A DNA stretch of 10,097 nt from Baffinella frigidus (taxonomy: Eukaryota > Cryptophyceae > Cryptomonadales > Baffinellaceae), in assembly GCA_026770585.1 (NCBI GenBank), contig MU647251.1:103013-113109 (forward strand), in the 5' to 3' direction. Under the pieces are notes generated by a model. It was not told where the DNA came from and did not search any database. It saw nothing but the letters and a program-made list of their open reading frames with translations. Positions 6,371 to 10,097 of this stretch are shown in pieces. Position numbers and translations under genes: made by a program. Positions within the stretch are counted from its first letter, which is position 1. Each line of letters opens with the position of its first letter.

Positions 6371-6433
6371 TACATGTATTTACATGTACATGTGTACACA
6401 TGTACGACGCTCGTACAGATACGAAGCTTCGTA
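6371..6433. repeat. TA-linked palindrome group 1
   Basis: TACATGTA (6371-6378), TACATGTA (6381-6388) and TACATGTGTACACATGTA (6387-6404) are perfect palindromes. The last two share a TA. The array unit TACGAAGCTTCGTA follows at 6420-6433. All begin and end with TA. Confidence 0.9.
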
Positions 6434-6442
6434 CGAGCTGTA

Positions 6443-6528
6443 GGTCATTTAGGTTTTAAATGCTCCCAACATATGCCAACGACACGCCCTTCCGTAGAAA
6501 GGACTGCAGAGAAAGCATTTTTGCTTTC
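6443..6528 (+). mobile_element. Dispersed repeat family, copy B (truncated half-element)
   Basis: These 86 bp match 6951-7036 with about ten differences, and the last ~41 bases are identical, including TTCCGTAGAAAGGACTGCAG. Copy B has the left terminal repeat and the internal hairpins but lacks the right half. Sequence after 6528 is unrelated and soon becomes a palindrome chain. The element appears broken at this point. Confidence 0.85.
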
Positions 6529-6549
6529 TGTATGGTCATCGCGGTCTGA

Positions 6550-6641
6550 TACGAGCTCGTACGAAGCTCTTCGTACGAAGCTTCGTACAATCTGATACGA
6601 GCTCGTACGATCGTAGGATCCTACCGGTACGAAGCTTCGTA
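6550..6641. repeat. TA-linked palindrome chain
   Basis: Perfect palindromes follow one another, each sharing its terminal TA with the next. The first run is TACGAGCTCGTA (6550-6561), TACGAAG-CT-CTTCGTA (6560-6575, interrupted by two bases) and TACGAAGCTTCGTA (6574-6587). After 8 unrelated bases the second run is TACGAGCTCGTA (6596-6607), TACGATCGTA (6606-6615), TAGGATCCTA (6614-6623), TACCGGTA (6622-6629) and TACGAAGCTTCGTA (6628-6641). Cores of 4, 6, 8 and 10 bp are all palindromic and all bounded by C or G. This is not a simple tandem repeat, because the cores differ. Confidence 0.95.
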
Positions 6642-6700
6642 TCTGATACTCTTGTACATGTAGCCCTTTTCGCTTCCGGTGACATTGGAGCCGTTTGCAG

Positions 6701-6892
6701 CTACTGAAAAGCCCCAGGGGAAGTGTCAAAAAGTAGCGGACACTCTGGCGTCCTATACTTTTGAGCCATTTTCTCCTCAAAAGGCAATTTTTACCCCCAA
6801 GGACGTGACCAAAATTCGTCAAAAGGTAACCTACAAGTAATTTTAGTGTCGTGTCCAAGAATTTTGAGACTTCCTCTGGGGCTTTGCAGTAG
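6701..6892. mobile_element. Fold-back element with 31-bp inverted ends
   Basis: The left arm 6701-6731 (beginning CTACTGAAAAGCCCCAGG) pairs with 6862-6892 at 28 of 31 positions. Further out, GTTTGC motifs also match after a small gap. The interior is non-coding; the long minus frame 6942-6445 crosses this element, copy B and the palindromes and is judged spurious. On the minus strand, sequence just outside the right arm (about 6895-6940) resembles the core of the neighbouring family (TTCCGTAGAAAAGATCTGCAG), which suggests shared ancestry or nesting. Confidence 0.75.
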
Positions 6893-6950
6893 AGAGGAAG
6901 GGCAAACAGCTTTTTCTGCAGATCTTTTCTACGGAAACGCATGTCCTTTT

Positions 6951-7103
6951 GGTCCTTAAGGTTTTAATTTCGCCCAACATAGCCCGACGGCACGTCCTTC
7001 CGTAGAAAGGACTGCAGAGAAAGCATTTTTGCTTTCGGACCGCATTGAGCTCTGAGTGTCGTCAGTTGGGCTATGTTAGGGAGAAATCAAAACCTAAAGG
7101 ACC
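6951..7103. mobile_element. MITE-like element of the dispersed family, copy D (complete)
   Basis: The ends are inverted repeats: 6951-6985 (starting GGTCCTTAAGGTTTT) against the complement of 7068-7103, with three substitutions and one gap. Inside are two perfect small hairpins, GTCCTT(7-nt loop)AAGGAC at 6994-7012 and GAAAGCA(4-nt loop)TGCTTTC at 7019-7036. Copies A, B and E match the left half, so D is the only copy here with both ends. The palindrome TAGGATCCTA (7104-7113) abuts the right end and a second AAAGGACC follows. No clear target duplication was identified. Confidence 0.8.
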
Positions 7104-7345
7104 TAGGATCCTAAAGGACCTGACGCGGGGGGGGGGGGTACCACACGAGGTGTGAGCCTCGGTCGGACAGGTGATGAGCCTCGATAGTTGACTAATGAAG
7201 GTATCTTAGATCTCGCTCGTGGTTGGGCCTTGGCCGGCGCGGCCTCTCTCCTACTAAGCGGGGTATCACGAGGTGCGGTGTCTGAATATCATACGAGCGG
7301 TTAGCCAGTTTCTGCCGCGATCCTCTGTACAGGGGGGCTTGATGT

Positions 7346-7432
7346 GATCCGAAAGGAAGCATGGCCTTTCTACAGAACAAGTTCCGGTGTCCTCCTATGT
7401 TGGAAGCTCGAAGAACCTAAAGGACCTAAAGG
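7346..7432 (-). repeat. Dispersed repeat family, copy E
   Basis: Homologous to copy A (1024-1109), same orientation, about four positions in five by eye. It lies within the left arm of the large fold-back and has no evident partner in the right arm, so it may have arrived after the fold-back formed. It is followed by the TA-bounded palindrome TACGAATTCGTA (7442-7453). Confidence 0.7.
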
Positions 7433-7858
7433 GCGTCCTCGTACGAATTCGTACCGTATTGTGTGCAGGAAGACGTTTTTCGACCCCAGAAAGGAGTCAA
7501 GTAATTCATGAGAGGCCCGCTCTAACGTCCTGAAAACCGGGTAGGATTCTAGTTATCCCTTAAGTGGCAAGCTGGTCGAATTTGACCCGCAAGAGGTCCT
7601 AGGCAGGTCCTAGCGCCCTACGGTAGGGCGTATGCGCCTACTGGCCACTTAAAGCCGGTTTTTGGAGCCGCCTGACTCAAATAACCTGTCCAAAACGACA
7701 TCTCAAGCCTGAATTTTTTTGAATCTTTTTTCCAGGTTCCAGGCGAGGGGGAGGGGGGGGGAGGGTCAGTTGAGGTGCGGGGAGTGGGGGGGCGCCATGC
7801 GGTGCACCGTGGGCTGAAAAAAAATGGGGGGGGGGCAATTGAAAACAAATTGTAAAGC

Positions 7859-7905
7859 AAAAAGACTTAAAATTGTAGAGGGCCCTTACAATTTTAAGTC
7901 TTTTT
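7859..7905. repeat. Central 19-bp perfect hairpin of the fold-back
   Basis: AAAAAGACTTAAAATTGTA (7859-7877) pairs perfectly with 7887-7905; the loop contains GGGCCC. It marks the symmetry centre of the larger inverted repeat. Confidence 0.9.
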
Positions 7906-7914
7906 CAAAATCTT

Positions 7915-7979
7915 TTCCGGCCAGTTAGAATTTTGGGCCTAAGGGGAATCCTAAGGATCTCCGGCCAGTTAGAATTCTT
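7915..7979. repeat. Short direct repeat TCCGGCCAGTTAGAATT
   Basis: TCCGGCCAGTTAGAATT occurs twice, starting near 7916 and 7961, 45 bp apart, just to the right of the central hairpin. It is a local duplication. Confidence 0.8.
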
Positions 7980-8593
7980 AAGGTGTCGTTATTGCAGATC
8001 AGCCCGCTCAAAAAACCGGCTTGAAGGGATAAGGATACTGGGAGGCCTGCGGTATTGCCTTTGGTAGGCCGTAGGGCTAGGAACTAACGTGGAACCCCCC
8101 CTAGGCCCCTACAGCCTACCGTAGGCAATACTGTAGGGTTGACTACCCGGTTTTCAGGACGTTAGCCTATGAATTTGAAGGGGTTTAAAAACTTTCCCCT
8201 ACATGTGATTCACGATGCAGGGAAAGTTTCACGGAATTTCTGTGGGAAGTGCCGAAACGGCAAGACTATCGCATACAGGTTATGAACCCTGCCTTTGAAC
8301 CTAACAGACCCGTGAGGTTCGGGTCAGGCGTGAATCTTCGTTTCTTGAGCCCCTGTATCGATCATTCTAGAACACTCCAGACCTCGTTTGACCATCAAGG
8401 CCTTTGACCAGCAGGAGACCATAACCTGTTTCATTGAGAAAAACTGCTGTACCTTCCTGAAGATGATCCGGGGTCTATCTCGAGGGTCTGCAGTGATCTG
8501 GTGTTGAGGAATGCGCCCGCCCCCTAGGGTTGAAGAATGATACCTTCATTAGTCAACCATCGAGGCTCATCACCTGTCCGACCGAGGCTCACA

Positions 8594-8685
8594 GCCTCCT
8601 AGAACCCTACAGGGGTACCTTGCTCATAAGAAAGCGCCACCCCCTAGTACCCTACTGTAGGTTGTAAACCCTACAGCCTTAAACT
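8594..8685. other. Non-coding junction between the fold-back and the telomere-like block
   Basis: No gene. It includes GGGGTACCT (8612-8620), mirrored by GGGGTACC at 7135-7142 outside the left arm, and a CCTACTGTAGG-like palindrome near 8651 of a type that recurs at 7617, 8118 and 9082. Confidence 0.5.
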
Positions 8686-8729
8686 CTGAACCGTAAACCT
8701 CAAAAGGGTTTACTTTGTACGGTGTACGG
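8686..8729 (+). repeat. Left flanking repeat of the telomere-like array
   Basis: CTGAACCGTAAACCTCAAAA followed by GGGTTTAC is identical to 9125-9152. Both are followed, after four differing bases, by TACGGTGTACG. Within it GTAAACC and GGTTTAC form a 7-bp stem. Upstream, GTAAACCCTACA is also shared (about 8664 and 9095). Confidence 0.88.
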
Positions 8730-9080
8730 TTTAGGGTTTAGGGTTTAGGGTTTAGGGTTTTGGTGTAATGTTCATGGTTTAGGGTTTCGGGTTTCGGGTT
8801 TCGGGTTTCGGGTTCAGGGTTTACTGTTTGGGGTTTAGAGTTCAGGGCTTCGGTTTAAGGGTTTAGGGTTTAGGGTTTAGGGTTGAGGGTTTAAGGTTAA
8901 GGGTTTCGGATCTGGGGTTTCGGTTCTGGGGTTTCGGTTCTGGGGTTTAGAGTTGAGGGTTTAGGGTTTAGGGTTTAGGGTTTAGGGTTTAGGTTTTAGG
9001 GTTTAGGGTTTAGGTTTTAGAGTTTAGGGTTTAGAGTTTAGGGTTGAGGATTGAGGGTCTAGGGTTTAGGGTTTAGGGTT
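8729..9080 (+). repeat. Interstitial telomere-like array (TTTAGGG and variants)
   Basis: About 350 bp of TTTAGGG units with variant patches: four TTTCGGG in a row near 8784-8812, and a 14-bp unit (TTTCGGTTCTGGGG-like) three times near 8904-8945. TTAGAGT/TTGAGGG decay units are scattered through it. The G-rich strand is plus throughout. Direct repeats on both sides and absence from any chromosome end here mark it as interstitial. Confidence 0.92.
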
Positions 9081-9124
9081 GCCTACGGTAGGTCGTAAAC
9101 CCTACAACCCTACAACCCTTGTTG

Positions 9125-9167
9125 CTGAACCGTAAACCTCAAAAGGGTTTACAGCGTACGGTGTACG
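9125..9167 (+). repeat. Right flanking repeat of the telomere-like array
   Basis: Direct copy of 8686-8728: 28 identical bases, four different, then 11 identical. Confidence 0.88.
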
Positions 9168-9202
9168 TCTCACCACCTTCCGTTGTACCTCCCTAACTTT
9201 GA

Positions 9203-9247
9203 AACATTTGAACATTTGACCAAATTCAAATTTTGACCAAATTTAAA
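9203..9247. repeat. Short AT-rich tandem repeats
   Basis: AACATTTG occurs twice in a row (9203-9218). It is followed by TTTGACCAAATTCAAA (9215-9230) and a close copy, TTTTGACCAAATTTAAA (9231-9247). Confidence 0.8.
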
Positions 9248-9933
9248 TGCTGGGAACTCCGGTCGACCAGCTATTGGAGCTTTGATGAAAGGGAAAATTC
9301 ACCTGGGAGTAGAGAGATTGATAACTTATTGCCAAACAACCAGCGTCAGCGCCGCACACGCTACGCATTGTGCCACTACTGTACCCCGTGTCGGCCGCTG
9401 ATACCAGCATCTTCCGGATGGATTCTAAGTCCACCTCCTACAACCCGGGAGAAAAATAATCGTATTTCAACCCCCCTTCAAACACCCCCCTTCACGAAAT
9501 GGACCCCCCCAGGATTTTTAAAGGATTGACCCCTCGGGAAGCCTGTTTTTCGCCAAAACAAACGGTGTGTTTTTTCGGTCCAAAATGTGCCAGTTCCATT
9601 TTGAGGGGGGGGGTATTGTCGAAATGGGCTCCGCGCGGAAAAAATCGAGGTCAGGTCAGCAACATTTTCCCATTTTTTTGCCTTTTTGTGTCATCTTATG
9701 GGTGGGAGATGCTTTAGTCAAGTCGAGTCAAACAAATCTCAAGTTGACGCCTCGTCAAATCAATTTTTGTTTAGTTGACGGAACCACCCTGATCGTGAAG
9801 GAAATAGACTTTTAAAGTCATTTTAAAATGAAAGAGCCACGACCAGATTTCCGGCTCTGGCTTTTGATTTCGAGTCAAACTCGTTCGACAGCCGTGTCGG
9901 CCACGGACCGGAATGAATTCATGAACAAGGGCT
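9248..9933. other. Non-coding stretch, no supported gene
   Basis: Three overlapping plus-strand frames of 72-98 codons (9233-9815) show no recognisable domain and cross homopolymeric C and G runs, typical of chance openness. ATGAATTCAT near 9913 is a 10-bp palindrome. No RNA gene was recognised. Confidence 0.45.
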
Positions 9934-10097
9934 CCCCAACCCCAAACCCCAAGCCCCAAACCCCACAATCCACACCCCAAACCCCCAACCCCAAACCCCA
10001 CAACCCAAACCACAAACACATAACCTCAAACAATGAACCCCCAACCCCCAACCCCAAACCCCAAACCACAAACCCCAAACCCCGAACCCCAAACCCC
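9934..10097 (-). repeat. C-rich telomere-like tail (CCCCAAA/CCCCAA units)
   Basis: The window ends in degenerate CCCCAAA, CCCCCAA and CCACAAA units, the complement of TTTGGGG-type repeats. The orientation is opposite to the arrays at 551 and 8729. Minus-strand frames rich in Gly, Val, Trp and Leu across it are repeat artefacts. The minus strand has runs of four G that could form G-quadruplexes. The array continues past the window edge. Confidence 0.85.

Larger units (their letters stand above)
7151..8593. mobile_element. 1.44-kb concentric fold-back element
   Basis: The outer inverted repeats 7151-7205 and 8539-8593 match at 54 of 55 positions (left arm begins TGTGAGCCTCGGTCGGACAG). Nested within are a perfect 23-bp pair (7522-7544 and 8143-8165), a 26-bp pair matching at 22 positions (7648-7673 and 8001-8026), and a perfect 19-bp hairpin at the centre (7859-7877 and 7887-7905, 9-nt loop). 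The four midpoints fall within about 45 bp of each other, so this is one large, unevenly decayed palindrome, not unrelated hairpins. Intervening sequence matches patchily. No transposase or other credible gene lies inside. It could be a fold-back transposon or an old inverted duplication. Confidence 0.85.

Noticed and set aside
6445-6942. 165-codon minus-strand frame
   Set aside because: It crosses copy B, two palindrome runs and a fold-back element, and no domain is recognisable. The tetrapeptide-like stretches are explained by the palindromic array.
7126-7138. Poly-G run as a functional signal
   Set aside because: Homopolymer runs of G or C also occur near 1381, 3080, 7750, 7826 and 9605, and are more simply explained by slippage.
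8290-8345. Possible tRNA-like arm around GGTTCGGGTC
   Set aside because: Only one short stem is present. No acceptor, D or anticodon arm could be laid out around it.
9771-10078. Minus-strand frames rich in Gly, Val, Trp and Leu
   Set aside because: They are translations of the telomere-like TTTGGGG-type repeat and not proteins.

Overview
This window looks like nuclear DNA of a eukaryotic, probably algal, genome. Four observations point that way: one spliced gene with a GT-AG intron, several non-autonomous transposon footprints, many palindromes, and interstitial blocks of the plant/alga-type telomere repeat TTTAGGG with its variants TTTCGGG and TTTGGGG. Class I cyclic-nucleotide phosphodiesterases are common in algae and protists but not in flowering plants, so an alga fits better than a higher plant. 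The style resembles repeat-rich green-algal (prasinophyte) assemblies, but the species is not established from this sequence.

Layout. 1-745: degenerate C-rich telomere-like sequence, a 33-bp tandem hairpin repeat, an unassigned stretch, then a G-rich array that changes variant along its length. 746-1210: non-coding, with one copy of a dispersed repeat. 1211-2791 (minus strand): the only well-supported gene, a class I 3',5'-cyclic nucleotide phosphodiesterase of 492 residues in two exons. Its 102-bp intron falls inside the metal-binding His-Asp motif, and splicing regenerates a near-canonical motif. 2880-3500: a duplicated 23-mer upstream of the gene, a doubtful 94-codon frame, and a cluster of the palindrome TACCGGTA. 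3600-4815: non-coding with hairpins and a 38-bp perfect palindrome. 4824-5329: a non-autonomous hAT-type element with perfect 16-bp terminal inverted repeats and a perfect 8-bp target duplication. 5550-6100: strong hairpins and a short fold-back element. 6370-7113: palindromes linked by shared TA dinucleotides, and MITE-like fold-backs of one dispersed family. 7151-8593: a 1.44-kb nearly concentric fold-back bounded by 55-bp inverted repeats with one mismatch. 8686-9167: a telomere-like array framed by direct repeats. 9934-10097: a C-rich telomere-like tail.

Functionally, the window holds one signalling gene, which degrades cAMP and/or cGMP, in a repeat-dense setting. The two exons are GC-rich and the flanks are visibly less so. 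No tRNA, rRNA, CRISPR array or transposase gene was recognised. The least explained features are the TA-linked palindrome chains and the concentric 1.44-kb fold-back.
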